A stretch of 64,000 nucleotides of DNA from Prosthecodimorpha staleyi (GTDB lineage: Bacteria; Pseudomonadota; Alphaproteobacteria; Rhizobiales; Ancalomicrobiaceae), in contig NZ_JAHHZF010000010.1 of NCBI RefSeq assembly GCF_018729455.1, forward strand, positions 62,001-126,000, written 5' to 3'. The notes under the pieces were generated by a model that worked only from the letters and a program-made list of their open reading frames with translations, had not been told where the DNA came from and made no database searches. The position numbers were made by a program, and so were the translations under genes. Of this stretch, positions 46,882-57,046 are shown in pieces. The stretch's first letter is position 1. Every line of letters begins with the position of its first letter.

Positions 46882-47634
46882 TCAGCCGTAGGCATGCAGG
46901 CCGGCGCCGTGGCGCTTCAGCCAGAGGCGGCCGCGCTCCATGTCGGGGCAGGTCTCCGCGACGCAGCGCCAGAAGCGGACGGAATGGTTCATCTCGCGCA
47001 GATGCGCGACCTCGTGGGCGACCAGATAGTCGAGCACGAAGGGCGGCGCCAGGATGACCCGCCAGGAGAAGGACAGTTCGCCCGCCGCCGTGCACGAGCC
47101 CCAGCGGCTGACCGTATCCTTCAGCCGGACCGCGCTGGCGCGGACGCCGAGGCGGCCGGCATGCAGCGCCACCGCCGGCTCGATATCGCGCCGCGCCTCG
47201 CGCCGGAGGAAATCGGTCAGCCGGCGGGCGAGATGCTCTTCGGCGCCGGCGACGCAGAGATGCGGGCTGCCGCCGATCTCGTCGATCCAGACGGTGCCGC
47301 GCCGGTCCGGGCGGTGGAAGATGCGATGGTCGAGCCCGCGCAGGGGGACGACGGCGCCGTGCGCGAAGCCGACCTTGCCGGGCCGCCGCGCCAGCCGTTC
47401 GGCCAGCCAGCCGCGATGCCGCTCCAGAAAGGCGACCGCCTCGCCGATCCGCCCGGATTTCGGCAGGGTCAGCACCGGCTCGTCCGATCCGGTCGGCAGC
47501 CGCAACGAATAGCGCCGCGCGCGCGGCTCCACCTTCACGGCGATCCGGACCGGCCCGTCGGGCAGGTCGAGATCGACATGGCTCGGCACGACGCGCGGCG
47601 CCGGCGGCGAACGGGTGAAGGCGAACAAGGACAT
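46882..47634 (-). CDS. YgjP-like zinc metallopeptidase (M48/DUF45)
   Basis: A 250-residue protein of the YgjP family. The zinc motif HEVAH (207-211), in [19 protein letters not shown], is intact with His217 as the third ligand. [20 protein letters not shown] is the family's SRWGSC motif, and [20 protein letters not shown] is the N-terminal strand region. The product is cytosolic; the substrate is unknown. The start at 47634 gives [14 protein letters not shown]; a longer frame has no family support. It ends 143 bases before hisB. Confidence 0.88.
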   Translation of the reverse strand: MSLFAFTRSPPAPRVVPSHVDLDLPDGPVRIAVKVEPRARRYSLRLPTGSDEPVLTLPKSGRIGEAVAFLERHRGWLAERLARRPGKVGFAHGAVVPLRGLDHRIFHRPDRRGTVWIDEIGGSPHLCVAGAEEHLARRLTDFLRREARRDIEPAVALHAGRLGVRASAVRLKDTVSRWGSCTAAGELSFSWRVILAPPFVLDYLVAHEVAHLREMNHSVRFWRCVAETCPDMERGRLWLKRHGAGLHAYG

Positions 47635-48027
47635 CGTTTCGGCGAATCGTGCAGAGCCCCGCCCCATGATGCGGGACCGGGACGGCGCGGGGAAGGGCGG
47701 GTGGTGAAGCCGTAACGGTTGGTGTTTCGGCGCCTCCGATGCGGATCTTGGTCGAGAACGACCGTCGATATCGATAAGATGATCCCCCCATGCGCCGATT
47801 GCATTTGAGGAACAGCGTGGCTCCAATGTGGGAATGCGTCCGACCCCAAGCCCGTCCGCCCAACCACGTCGCCAATCCCAGCAGAGGACCGATCCAGCCT
47901 CGCCACGTCGTCGCAGAAGTCCGATCAGACGCCACACCAGAAGGGAAACCGATATCTGGACCGCATCATCGGATCGATGCGCTTCACCTTCAGGAACAGA
48001 AACTTATTTGACGTGGGCGTTTCATCC
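47635..48027. other. Intergenic region at the left edge of the third islet
   Basis: 393 bases. The first part is GC-rich upstream DNA of the metallopeptidase gene; from about 47730 it becomes AT-richer. No gene with a ribosome site or recognisable sequence is seen. It should contain the promoter of the three-gene unit, which I cannot place. Confidence 0.45.
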
Positions 48028-48576
48028 ATGAAACGGATTTTCTTCTTTGCAACCCCCAGCGACATCGTCCCCGTGCTGGCGCGGTTCGAAGCCGGCGAGC
48101 CGCTGAAATTCGTGGAAATGGGCGTGACGACCACACCCAACAGGGCGATCTACTTGACTTCAAATGAAATTCCCAACCCCGGCATCGCAACTCATGAAAC
48201 CGGCAGCATGTCGGAGGCCTACTTGGTGTCTCACAGAGATACAAAGAATGCCATAACTGGCTTCATTGACAGAAAAGGTGAGAATCGTTGGAGTCTGGCA
48301 AATTCCGATAATGAGGACTCCGTGATATTGACGATTTCAGGTCTTTGGAAAACGGGAACCTTGCTGCCAGGAAACATTGCGACGCTTCACTCAAGTCAAG
48401 CCGCCCAGCAGCTGATGAAGCGGTTCCAATCCGCCTTAAGGCGGGAGGGCTTTTCCCGGATTCGAGGCTGGTGGCTTGGCGCCGAGGCGCTTGAAAGATT
48501 GAAGGCCGGCAAGAGACTGACGGTCACTGCCGAACAATCGCCACCGCAGTTCGATTTTGTTCTACCTGAAGGGTGA
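48028..48576 (+). CDS. Hypothetical protein, first gene of a three-gene unit
   Basis: A 182-residue cytosolic protein I do not recognise. It opens MKRIFFFATPSDIVPVLARF and has a strand-rich pattern with KFVEMGVTTT, ITGFIDRKGENRWSLANSDN and GLWKTGTLLPG. Near the C-terminus is a helical segment, RFQSALRREGFSRIRGWWLG. Base use is AT-richer than in the flanking genes. An in-frame ATG at 47977 is possible. It is followed after 3 bases by a 53-codon gene and then by another unknown gene, so the three are likely co-expressed. The set looks like a small accessory cassette such as toxin-immunity genes; that is speculation. Confidence 0.7.
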   Translation: MKRIFFFATPSDIVPVLARFEAGEPLKFVEMGVTTTPNRAIYLTSNEIPNPGIATHETGSMSEAYLVSHRDTKNAITGFIDRKGENRWSLANSDNEDSVILTISGLWKTGTLLPGNIATLHSSQAAQQLMKRFQSALRREGFSRIRGWWLGAEALERLKAGKRLTVTAEQSPPQFDFVLPEG

Positions 48577-48579
48577 ACA

Positions 48580-48741
48580 ATGATTACATTCAGAGGCAAT
48601 CCATTCCATAGATTACACGAAAAAGATCGACGCGCGTATCTTCTCGCCGCATGCCCATGCAATTCACGATACATGTTGAATGGAGCGCAGGATAAAGCAA
48701 CGGGCACAGAGATTGTACCCCATCCAGAACCAGCACTATGA
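48580..48741 (+). CDS. Very small protein (53 aa), middle gene of the unit
   Basis: A 53-codon frame that starts 3 bases after the previous stop and ends in an ATGA overlap with the next gene. The product is MITFRGNPFHRLHEKDRRAY followed by LLAACPCNSRYMLNGAQDKA and a short tail ending HPEPAL. It has two cysteines in a CPC motif. No signal peptide. The exact fit between its neighbours is the evidence for translation; coding bias cannot be tested at this length. Function unknown. Confidence 0.55.
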   Translation: MITFRGNPFHRLHEKDRRAYLLAACPCNSRYMLNGAQDKATGTEIVPHPEPAL

Positions 48742-49241
48742 GCCTCGCCTCGATGGTCATCAGGCGCTTCAAGCGCAACGGGCGGAATGGCGCCTTTCTT
48801 CGGGTGTTCGACCACTTCGATGAACGCCAGAAGCATCGGATCCTTGCAAGCTTCTCACCGGCGCCCGGTGAAGTACCCCTCATCGCGGAATTGAGAGGCG
48901 ATGACGTTCGATTGCTCCTGACGGATTTGCGTTTGATTTCGAAAACAGGATCACATGAATATTGTTTCAGGGCGGTGGAGATCGAAGATGCGAGACTGCC
49001 AATCAAGAAGATGATTGCTAAGGGAAGTCACAAAGCGGACACTGCGGATATTGAATTGAAGCGACGGAATGGCGGATATCATGTCCTGACGGCAGAGAAT
49101 GGGCCCCCACTCTTCGGGCTCCTGAACGCCATTCTCTGTTGGATCAACACAACGTCCCGTTCAGCTGAATCATGCCCGGATACAATCACCAATGACCTGC
49201 AAGGCGCGGACAGCGGCAATGTCGTCGGGGCTGCGAGCTGA
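48738..49241 (+). CDS. Hypothetical protein, third gene of the unit
   Basis: A 167-residue cytosolic protein I do not recognise: MSLASMVIRRFKRNGRNGAF, then FDHFDERQKHRILASFSPAP, and strands EVPLIAELRGDDVRLLLTDL and GSHEYCFRAVEIEDARLP. GPPLFGLLNAILCWINT forms a hydrophobic helix near residue 135. The ATG overlaps the stop of the 53-codon gene (ATGA), which implies translational coupling. AT-richer than neighbours, as are the two genes before it. A role as the partner of the first gene is inference from the arrangement only. Confidence 0.65.
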   Translation: MSLASMVIRRFKRNGRNGAFLRVFDHFDERQKHRILASFSPAPGEVPLIAELRGDDVRLLLTDLRLISKTGSHEYCFRAVEIEDARLPIKKMIAKGSHKADTADIELKRRNGGYHVLTAENGPPLFGLLNAILCWINTTSRSAESCPDTITNDLQGADSGNVVGAAS

Positions 49242-49376
49242 CACCGGAGACGGGCCCGGCCCCTCCGTGCCGCTTGGCAAGCCGCATAAAGGGAGACAGG
49301 CGCCGCTGCGCACTTTGCCCGCCGACTTGCAGACGGTCGCTCTCCGTCCCATCCTGGCCCGATATTTCGGGTCTTC

Positions 49377-50240
49377 ATGGAAATCGAGGACGGAGCCTAC
49401 AGGTTGACGGGGGAACCATGGGAGCCGGTTGCCATCGGTGGCATCGGCGGGAGTGGAACACGCATCGTCGCGACGCTTCTGCAGCGATTGGGACGCGTGA
49501 TCGGTGACGACCTGAACGAATCCCTGGACAATCTCTGGTTCACCTTGCTGTTCAAGCGGAGAGGCGCGCTCCTCGATACGGATCGGGATTTCGCTCGACT
49601 GTGTGACATCTTCTGGGATCGCATGGGCGGTTCCGGCGGAGACTGCCCTGACGCGCGCGCCAGGCTCGACGCCCTTGCGGCCCAGGATCGCATGAAACAC
49701 AGTTCATCCTGGCTGCGGGCGCGGGTCGCCTCCTGGCTCCAACGCCCCGTCACCTTGGGCCGGCCGTGGGGCTGGAAGGAGCCGAACACCCATATCGTGG
49801 TCGACCGGCTGTTCCGGATGAAGCCGGCCTTGCGCTACATCCACATCGTCCGCAATCCGCTCGATATGGCGCTGAGCTCCAATCAAAATCAGCTGGAATG
49901 GTGGGGGCCTGTCCTTCTCGATCGTCCCGTGATCGTGGGCCCGAAGGATGCCCTGAGCTACAATTGTGCGGTGATCCGGCGCATTCGGAAGATTGCCGCC
50001 GATCATGGCGAACGGGTCTGCCTGATCGACTACGATCGGCTTTGCCGGGAGCCTGCCGAGTCCTGCGAAACCCTGGCCGGATTCATCGGTGCCCAGGCCG
50101 ATGCCGACACATTGGAGTGGTTTTCGGACGCGATCCGCCGCCGAACGCCAGCGGAAGGACGCGGCAGAGAGATCGATCGCTCAATGCTCGACGCCGGCGA
50201 CCTCGAATTCGTCGCATCGCTCGGCTATGCGATCGGCTGA
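49377..50240 (+). CDS. Sulfotransferase family protein
   Basis: A 287-residue PAPS-dependent sulfotransferase-like protein. The 5'-phosphosulfate loop is GGIGGSGTRIVATLLQRLG (residues about 21-39), with Gly-Ser-Gly-Thr in the P-loop position. The 3'-phosphate motif is YIHIVRNPLDMALSSN near 155-170. It probably sulfates a carbohydrate, lipid or small metabolite. GC is back to chromosome level, so the islet ends before it. No strong ribosome site precedes the ATG at 49377. Confidence 0.8.
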   Translation: MEIEDGAYRLTGEPWEPVAIGGIGGSGTRIVATLLQRLGRVIGDDLNESLDNLWFTLLFKRRGALLDTDRDFARLCDIFWDRMGGSGGDCPDARARLDALAAQDRMKHSSSWLRARVASWLQRPVTLGRPWGWKEPNTHIVVDRLFRMKPALRYIHIVRNPLDMALSSNQNQLEWWGPVLLDRPVIVGPKDALSYNCAVIRRIRKIAADHGERVCLIDYDRLCREPAESCETLAGFIGAQADADTLEWFSDAIRRRTPAEGRGREIDRSMLDAGDLEFVASLGYAIG

Positions 50241-50323
50241 CGGTCCTGCGATAAGATCGGGCGCGGCAGGACCGCCGGCGCCCACTGGGACGCCGGCGTC
50301 GACAGTGTCATCGCGGGCAGGGA

Positions 50324-50776
50324 TCAGGCCGTGGTCGGGCCGTCCTGGCGGCGGCGGCGTTCTTCCATGAAGCGGTCGAACTCCTGCTGGTCGCGGGCGC
50401 GCTGCAGGTCGCGGACATAGGTCTCGAATTCGCGCCGCTCCTGGTCGAGGCGACGGCGTTCGGCATCGAGGCGCTCCATCTCGCGGCGGCGATACTCGTC
50501 GAAGGCCGCATTGCCGGTGCGCTCCGCGAAGGCGCCCGAGCGGCGGACGGTCTCGGCAGCGTCGCGCCAGCCGCCGAAGCCGGTCTTCTCGCGGAAGCCC
50601 GCGCGCAGGCCCTCGGCGAAACCGCGGATGCGGTGTCCGAAGAACACATAGGCGAGCGCCGCCACGCCAAGCGGCCAGGCGATCAGAAAGCCCAGGATCG
50701 TCAGTCCGACCGTCAACGGCGTGAAGCCGGGGCGGCCCGCCTGGGCGGCGTCATAGGTCGTGTTGCAGTGCATCAT
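50324..50776 (-). CDS. DUF2852 domain-containing protein
   Basis: A 150-residue alphaproteobacterial protein of unknown function. Residues about 20-45 are hydrophobic (FTPLTVGLTILGFLIAWPLG, VAALAYVFFG). The C-terminal half is a charged helix with a coiled-coil pattern (RREMERLDAERRRLDQERRE). This is the DUF2852 layout. AAGGAG stands 6 bases before the ATG at 50776. A single-pass membrane anchor with a cytoplasmic coiled coil is the likely form. It faces the sulfotransferase gene, ending 83 bases from it. Confidence 0.85.
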   Translation of the reverse strand: MMHCNTTYDAAQAGRPGFTPLTVGLTILGFLIAWPLGVAALAYVFFGHRIRGFAEGLRAGFREKTGFGGWRDAAETVRRSGAFAERTGNAAFDEYRRREMERLDAERRRLDQERREFETYVRDLQRARDQQEFDRFMEERRRRQDGPTTA

Positions 50777-51071
50777 GTCGGCTCCTTGCTGTCCGGCAGG
50801 ATTCGGCAAGGCCCGGACCGCCCCGTCCGGCTTGCAGAATCCTGCACGGTGTCGTGCCGGCCCGCCAACCGTCGAGGCTGGAACACCGGCACCACATCGA
50901 CGTGGTCCCCGCGGCCGGTCCGTTCAAGATCTTGAATTTAGCCGGGACTGCTCCCATGCGGCCTGCGACGGCACCGCCCGGCGAGGGGCATGCGCCCGAT
51001 CGGCGGACCTCTCTCAGGTCCCGCAGACGGACGCTTCGCCAGGAGGCAGGCCGATCCCGGGGGGCCAGCCC

Positions 51072-51566
51072 CTACCGGAACTGCGACGGCCGGAACCGCC
51101 GCAAGGCAAGCACGCCGAGGACCGAAAAGAGCACCAAGACGAGCCCTTGGGCAATCGCGAAGGGCGGCTCGGACTGCGTCGGGGCGAGCGCCCGCAGCGG
51201 CCCGATCTTCTGGAAGGCCTGCACGACGCCGACGAAGACGTTGAGATAGAGGGCCAGCACCGCCGTTACGACATAGATCGCCCGCCAGGGTCCCGACAGG
51301 CTCTTGATGTAGAGCGCCACGATGGCGCCGGTCAGCGCCAGCAGCGACACCACCCCGACCCAGTGGGAGGGCAGGAAGGTTTCGTAGGGAAACATGAAGC
51401 CGGTGACGCTGGTCGCGTCTGTGCTGGCCAGGAACAGCAACGTCCAACCGGGGCGGAAGCGCCCGGCGACGAGATCGGCCAGAACGACCAGCCCCGCGCC
51501 GATGCCGACAAGACTGAGGACGACGTGAAGGGTCGTGAATGTCGAAAGCGACAGTCCCAGGATCAT
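51072..51566 (-). CDS. Multi-pass membrane protein, unknown function
   Basis: A 164-residue integral membrane protein with four or five hydrophobic segments: FTTLHVVLSLVGIGAGLVVL, WVGVVSLLALTGAIVALYIK, AIYVVTAVLALYLNVFVGVV and GLVLVLFSVLGVLALRRF. I do not recognise a family. The first helix carries a His (LHVV) that could sit in the membrane. GAGGAGG precedes the ATG at 51566. It is monocistronic between DUF2852 and the glycosyltransferase gene; a longer frame in the same direction is not used. Confidence 0.7.
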   Translation of the reverse strand: MILGLSLSTFTTLHVVLSLVGIGAGLVVLADLVAGRFRPGWTLLFLASTDATSVTGFMFPYETFLPSHWVGVVSLLALTGAIVALYIKSLSGPWRAIYVVTAVLALYLNVFVGVVQAFQKIGPLRALAPTQSEPPFAIAQGLVLVLFSVLGVLALRRFRPSQFR

Positions 51567-51759
51567 GGCTAGGGCCTCCTCGGCGGGCGGCGCACCGGCT
51601 GCGCCGATGGCGGCACCGAACCGTCCGATTGCCGACACCATCCGCACAACAACCTATACCTGATCTCGCGTCGCAATACGCCGCCCGGCGCGGCACGCGT
51701 TCCGCGACGCCGCGGCCCCGATGACGGCCGTCCGGGTCCCCCGTTCGGGTCGGCGCCCG

Positions 51760-52575
51760 CTACACCTCGGCATCGGCAACCCGGGGCAGGTCGCGCCACC
51801 AGCGCCGCGCCCGGTGAAAGCGGTGGTGGTCGATCGTCGAGTCCGCAATGTCGATGGTCGCGCGCTCGAAGGCGTTCCAGTCTTCCGCCAGTTGTTCCCG
51901 GCTCCAGAAATATTTCTTGCCCCAACCCTTGGCGATATCCAGCTCGCGCGAGCGGGTTCCGGACTGCTCGTGACGCCTCTGCGTGCGCTCGAAATCCAGA
52001 TACTTGTAGTGCAGCAGCAAAAGCTCGTCGCGCGGCGGCAGGCGGATTTCGCCGGTCGGCTGGCAACTGTGGCGCCCGGTGGCGTAGTTGGTGGCTTCGA
52101 TCCGGTCGGGGTCGAAAAGCCCAAGCTTGCTCATCTTGACCCAGGGCGCGCCGCGGGTCAGGTGCGCGCAGAGCAGGAGATCGGCCGGTTCCGGAAACTG
52201 CGCCGAGATCATCTGGTAGCCGAGCGCCGGGATCAACGTGACCACACGCTCCCGGCTGACCGCAAGATAGCGCTCCAGGTCGGGATGGTAGAGATGCTCG
52301 TCGATGTCGGCGACGATCACCCAATCCGCGACGCCCCGGCTTTCGTGCCAGACCTGGTCGGAGAATCGGACGCTGGACAGGATGCGCGATTTCGGATCGC
52401 CGGGCGGCAGGGTCCGCAAGGTCACCTTCGGATGCGCCCGCAGAATCTCGATCGAGCCGTCCGTCGAGCCGTCATCGTAGACGAAATAGCGGTCCACGAC
52501 AGGGTCGTAGTGGCGGAACATGAAACCGAGCATGTCCGCGTCGTTCCAGCACCGCGTGTAGAGATGCACCGTCAT
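51760..52575 (-). CDS. Family 2 glycosyltransferase (Glyco_tranf_2_4 type)
   Basis: A 271-residue cytoplasmic GT-A fold enzyme. VYDDGSTDGSIEILRAHP with DDGST at 34-38 binds the nucleotide, and WVIVADIDEHLYHPDLERYL carries the DxD metal motif. The basic C-terminus (TIDHHRFHRARRWWRDLP) could face the membrane. It probably adds a sugar to a surface polysaccharide. Start 52575 gives MTVHLYTRCWNDADMLGFMF, the family N-terminus; an upstream GTG/ATG at 52596 is less likely. Confidence 0.85.
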   Translation of the reverse strand: MTVHLYTRCWNDADMLGFMFRHYDPVVDRYFVYDDGSTDGSIEILRAHPKVTLRTLPPGDPKSRILSSVRFSDQVWHESRGVADWVIVADIDEHLYHPDLERYLAVSRERVVTLIPALGYQMISAQFPEPADLLLCAHLTRGAPWVKMSKLGLFDPDRIEATNYATGRHSCQPTGEIRLPPRDELLLLHYKYLDFERTQRRHEQSGTRSRELDIAKGWGKKYFWSREQLAEDWNAFERATIDIADSTIDHHRFHRARRWWRDLPRVADAEV

Positions 52576-52725
52576 GGATGATGCCGTCCGGCCCACCGCT
52601 TCGCCTGTTGGTCGACAAGCCAGCGAACGGGAACGCCTCGGAAACCCGCTGCGGCCGCTCGGCCAATCGGTGATATCTCAGTCCGTCACGACCGTCCATG
52701 GCGCGCCCAAAAGGCCCCCGAAACG

Positions 52726-52760
52726 GCGCGAGCCGCCCGGCAGGACCGGGCGGCTCGCGC
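52726..52760 (-). terminator. Hairpin terminator of the DUF1127 gene
   Basis: GCGCGAGCCGCCCGG (52726-52740) and CCGGGCGGCTCGCGC (52746-52760) form a perfect 15-base stem with a five-base loop. On the minus strand a GTTTC then a CCTTTT segment follows. It ends the DUF1127 transcript. Confidence 0.75.
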
Positions 52761-52786
52761 AGGGAATGCAGGATTCCCGGATCGTC

Positions 52787-52939
52787 TCAGCGGACGGCTT
52801 CACGGGCCAGGCGCGGGATGTCGGCGCGCGGGATGCCCAGATCGGCAAGCTCGCGGTCGTTCAGGCCGCCCAGTTCCCAGACGGTCGCCCGGTACTTCCG
52901 GTAACGCGACCACGAATCGGCAAAACGCTTCAGCATCAT
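52787..52939 (-). CDS. DUF1127 small protein
   Basis: A 50-residue protein: MMLKRFADSWSRYRKYRATV, then WELGGLNDRELADLGIPRAD and a short end. The RxxxxELxxLxDRELxDLGI pattern is the DUF1127 signature. Arg-rich DUF1127 proteins in alphaproteobacteria bind RNA and affect phosphate, carbon and nucleic-acid metabolism. GAGGAGAG lies upstream of the ATG at 52939. It is transcribed alone, with a terminator at 52726 and repeated TTGCA(C/T)TGC motifs in its upstream region. Confidence 0.9.
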   Translation of the reverse strand: MMLKRFADSWSRYRKYRATVWELGGLNDRELADLGIPRADIPRLAREAVR

Positions 52940-53338
52940 GATGTTCTCTCCTCTGCATGCGGCGGCGGTTCAGGCGCCTACCGCAATGCAACGAACGCAG
53001 TGCAACATAATGTGCAGTGCAACATGATACCAGCCGACTGCCGGAACGGCAGCCATGCAACGACGGCATGCCGCCTGACGTTTCCTTAATCAGCCATTCA
53101 CAATTGCCGCGTCGCCGGGCGAAGCCGGTCCGGCCGGCCGCCCCACTAGCCGGACATGCGCGATCCGGTCCGGGCCTTATCGGGCGGCGTGCGCAGAATC
53201 CTGCCGGCCGGGCGGGAACCCGCCGGGATTAGCCCGGCTGGCCGATGGACGAGGCGGGACCGGGCCTGCTAGGCATGGCACCCTGGAAACACAATCCGCC
53301 CCGGCGGCGAGATCCGCGCGGTGAACCGGAGGGAACGC
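52940..53338. other. Intergenic region DUF1127 / mmsA with repeated motif
   Basis: 399 bases between divergent genes. Three copies of GCA(A/G)TGCAA are at 52983-52991, 52997-53005 and 53014-53022, start-to-start spacing 14 and 17. The rest is GC-rich; the right end carries the GGAGGG ribosome site of mmsA. No gene is seen. Confidence 0.6.
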
Positions 53339-54835
<1,497 letters not shown>

Positions 54836-55084
54836 GCCGTCATCCGGCGTTCACCGCGCCGGGCGACCTTGAAATGCCGCAAAGGGCGTCCGACCTTGAC
54901 CGTCGGGCGCCTTTTCGCCGTCCTGCACTCCGACCGATCGGCTGGGGAGCGTGGCCGCAGCCGATTTCTCGGCAGCTGCCGCGCTTTTCGGATCGGATCC
55001 GACGGGGTGCCCTTTACATGACAGGAACCTGACATCATATGTTGGGAGCCTGCGCCCCCGTGGCGCTCGAATTCGAGGTTTCGG

Positions 55085-56221
55085 ATGACGACCCCAATCC
55101 GCATCGCCACCCCGGCCCCGACCGCTCCTTCGCTCTGGCGGCGTGCGGCCCGTCTCGCCGCCGTCATGGCCTTCGGCTTCGCCCTGTCGGTCGGTACCGT
55201 CGCGCCCTGGTCGGACGCGGAGGCCGCCCCCAAGGCCGGCTTCGGCAGCCGCGGCACGCGCACCTATCAGGCGCCGCCGTCGACCCAGACCGCCCCCAAT
55301 ACCGCCGGCCCGATCGAGCGCACCGCGACGCCGCGTCCCGGCACGCCGGGTGCCGTGCAGCCGGGCCCGACTGGCGCCGCGCCGGGCGGCCTGTTCGGCG
55401 GCCTGGGCGGTTCGCTGTTCAAGGGCCTGCTGATCGGCGGTCTCGTCGGCATGCTGCTCGGCCACGGCCTCGGCGGCGGTGCCGGCCTGCTCGGCCTGCT
55501 GCTGCAGGCGGCGATCATCGGCTTCGGCATCTGGTTCGTCATGCGGTTGATCCGCGGCCGTCAGCAGCAGCCGGGCTATGCCGGCCCGCAGAATGAGGGC
55601 CTCGCCCGCAACGACCAGGGTCCCGGCATGTTTGGCGGCGGTTCGCCGCTCGGCGGCTCGCCGCAGGGCGGGTCCTCGGTTCCGCAGGGCCTCGGCCAGG
55701 CGGGCGGCTACGGCCTCAAGGCCGGGCCGATGCAGGATGCCGCGCCGATGCACGATGCGCCGGCCCCCTATGCGCCGGCCGCATCCGGACCGAATGACAC
55801 GGTCGGCTTGAAGGGCGAGGATTTCGACGCCTTCGAGCGCCTGCTCGGCGACGTGCAGACGGCCTTTGGTCGCGGCGATGTCGAGGAACTGAAGACGCTG
55901 ACCACGCCGGAAGCGCACCGGTTCCTGTCGGAGAATCTGGACGAACTGGCCCAGGGCGGCCTGGTCAACGAGATCCGCGACGTGAAGCTGCTGCAGGGCG
56001 ACCTCGCCGAGGCCTGGAACGAGGGCTCGGTCGATTATGCCAGCGTGGCGATGCGCTATGCGATGATCGACGTGACCCGCGAACGCTCGTCGGGCCGCGT
56101 GGTGGAGGGCAATGCCAGCGAGCCGACCGAGTTCACGCAGGTCTGGACCTTCGTGCGCGAACGCGGCTTCGCCGGCCGGCCCGGCCTGTGGCGCCTCTCG
56201 GCCATGCAGGACGCCGCCTGA
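55085..56221 (+). CDS. Tim44-like domain protein with membrane anchor
   Basis: A 378-residue protein. Residues 20-46 are a signal or anchor (LAAVMAFGFALSVGTVAPWS). A Pro/Thr-rich segment follows, then a Gly-rich hydrophobic region (GGSLFKGLLIGGLVGMLLGH, AGLLGLLLQAAIIGFGIWFV) and a Pro/Gln/Gly-rich linker. The C-terminal 140 residues form the Tim44-like domain (FDAFERLLGDVQTAFGRGD, VNEIRDVKLLQGDLAEAWNE). Bacterial Tim44-like proteins bind membranes and may help protein translocation or envelope integrity. GAGG precedes the ATG at 55085. A strong terminator follows at 56259. Confidence 0.88.
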   Translation: MTTPIRIATPAPTAPSLWRRAARLAAVMAFGFALSVGTVAPWSDAEAAPKAGFGSRGTRTYQAPPSTQTAPNTAGPIERTATPRPGTPGAVQPGPTGAAPGGLFGGLGGSLFKGLLIGGLVGMLLGHGLGGGAGLLGLLLQAAIIGFGIWFVMRLIRGRQQQPGYAGPQNEGLARNDQGPGMFGGGSPLGGSPQGGSSVPQGLGQAGGYGLKAGPMQDAAPMHDAPAPYAPAASGPNDTVGLKGEDFDAFERLLGDVQTAFGRGDVEELKTLTTPEAHRFLSENLDELAQGGLVNEIRDVKLLQGDLAEAWNEGSVDYASVAMRYAMIDVTRERSSGRVVEGNASEPTEFTQVWTFVRERGFAGRPGLWRLSAMQDAA

Positions 56222-56258
56222 CGGCTGTCCGGCTAGCCAGACAGACCGCCTGAATTCG

Positions 56259-56291
56259 AACGGGCGCCGGCGACCTGCCGGCGCCCGTTTT
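56259..56291 (+). terminator. Rho-independent terminator after the Tim44-domain gene
   Basis: AACGGGCGCCGGC (56259-56271) pairs with GCCGGCGCCCGTT (56277-56289), loop GACCT, then further T residues. Thirteen perfect pairs. Confidence 0.88.
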
Positions 56292-56376
56292 CGTCTCGGA
56301 TGGGGCTTTTCCCAATGGGCCTCGGGGCCCAATGACCCGACATGATGGGGCAGGTCCATCGGCCCGAGGCTGCCCC

Positions 56377-56961
56377 ATGTCCCGACGCATCGCGATCATT
56401 CTCGGCCATCCCGATCCGGCACCGGAGCGCTTCTGCCGCGCGCTGGCCGCCGCCTATGCGGAGGGTGCCCGCACGGCCGGCCACACGGTCACCCTGGTCG
56501 ACCTTTCGGGCATCGAGATCCCGTTCCTGCGCTCCCAGACGGAGTTCGAAACCGGCCCGGTGCCCGAAAACCTGGCCGCGGCGCGCGACGCCGTGGTGGC
56601 CGCCGATCACCTGGTGCTGATCTTCCCGCTCTGGCTCGGCACCATGCCGGCCCTGGTCAAGGCCTTCCTGGAGCACATCGCCCGCCCCGGCATCGCCTTC
56701 CGCTACCGGGACAAGGGCCTGCCCGAGAAGCTCTTCGCCGGCAAGTCCGCCCGGGTCGTGGTCACCATGGGCATGCCGGCCTTCGTGTTCCGCTGGTTCT
56801 ACCTGGCGCACGGGATCAGGGGGCTGAAGCGCTCGATCCTCAGTTTCGTCGGCGTCGCACCGGTGCGGGAGACCTATATCGGCGGCATCGGTGCGGCGAC
56901 GCCGGAACGGCGCGCCGCCTGGCTCGCCACGATGGCGGGACTGGGGAAAGATGCGGCCTGA
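56377..56961 (+). CDS. NAD(P)H:quinone reductase-like flavoprotein
   Basis: A 194-residue NQO1/flavodoxin-2 type protein. RRIAIILGHPDPAPERFCRA binds flavin phosphate, and HLVLIFPLWLGTMPALVKAF is the characteristic strand-helix of the family. It also has RPGIAFRYRDKGLPEKLFAG. It probably reduces quinones or acts as a potassium-efflux ancillary type (KefF/KefG-like), but no kef gene is near. The ATG at 56377 gives the family N-terminus; upstream frames do not. It is followed by tex after 85 bases. Confidence 0.88.
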   Translation: MSRRIAIILGHPDPAPERFCRALAAAYAEGARTAGHTVTLVDLSGIEIPFLRSQTEFETGPVPENLAAARDAVVAADHLVLIFPLWLGTMPALVKAFLEHIARPGIAFRYRDKGLPEKLFAGKSARVVVTMGMPAFVFRWFYLAHGIRGLKRSILSFVGVAPVRETYIGGIGAATPERRAAWLATMAGLGKDAA

Positions 56962-57046
56962 GCGACGCCTCGCGCGTTGCCGGCTTGGCTTCGCCATATC
57001 GGCTCCGTAAGGTCCGCTCCCCGATTCCCCGTGACCGGAGCCGCCC

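Noticed and set aside
52983-53022. Reading the three short repeats as replication iterons or a CRISPR array
   Set aside because: Copies are 9 bases long with uneven spacing and no replication or Cas gene nearby; a regulator site is simpler.
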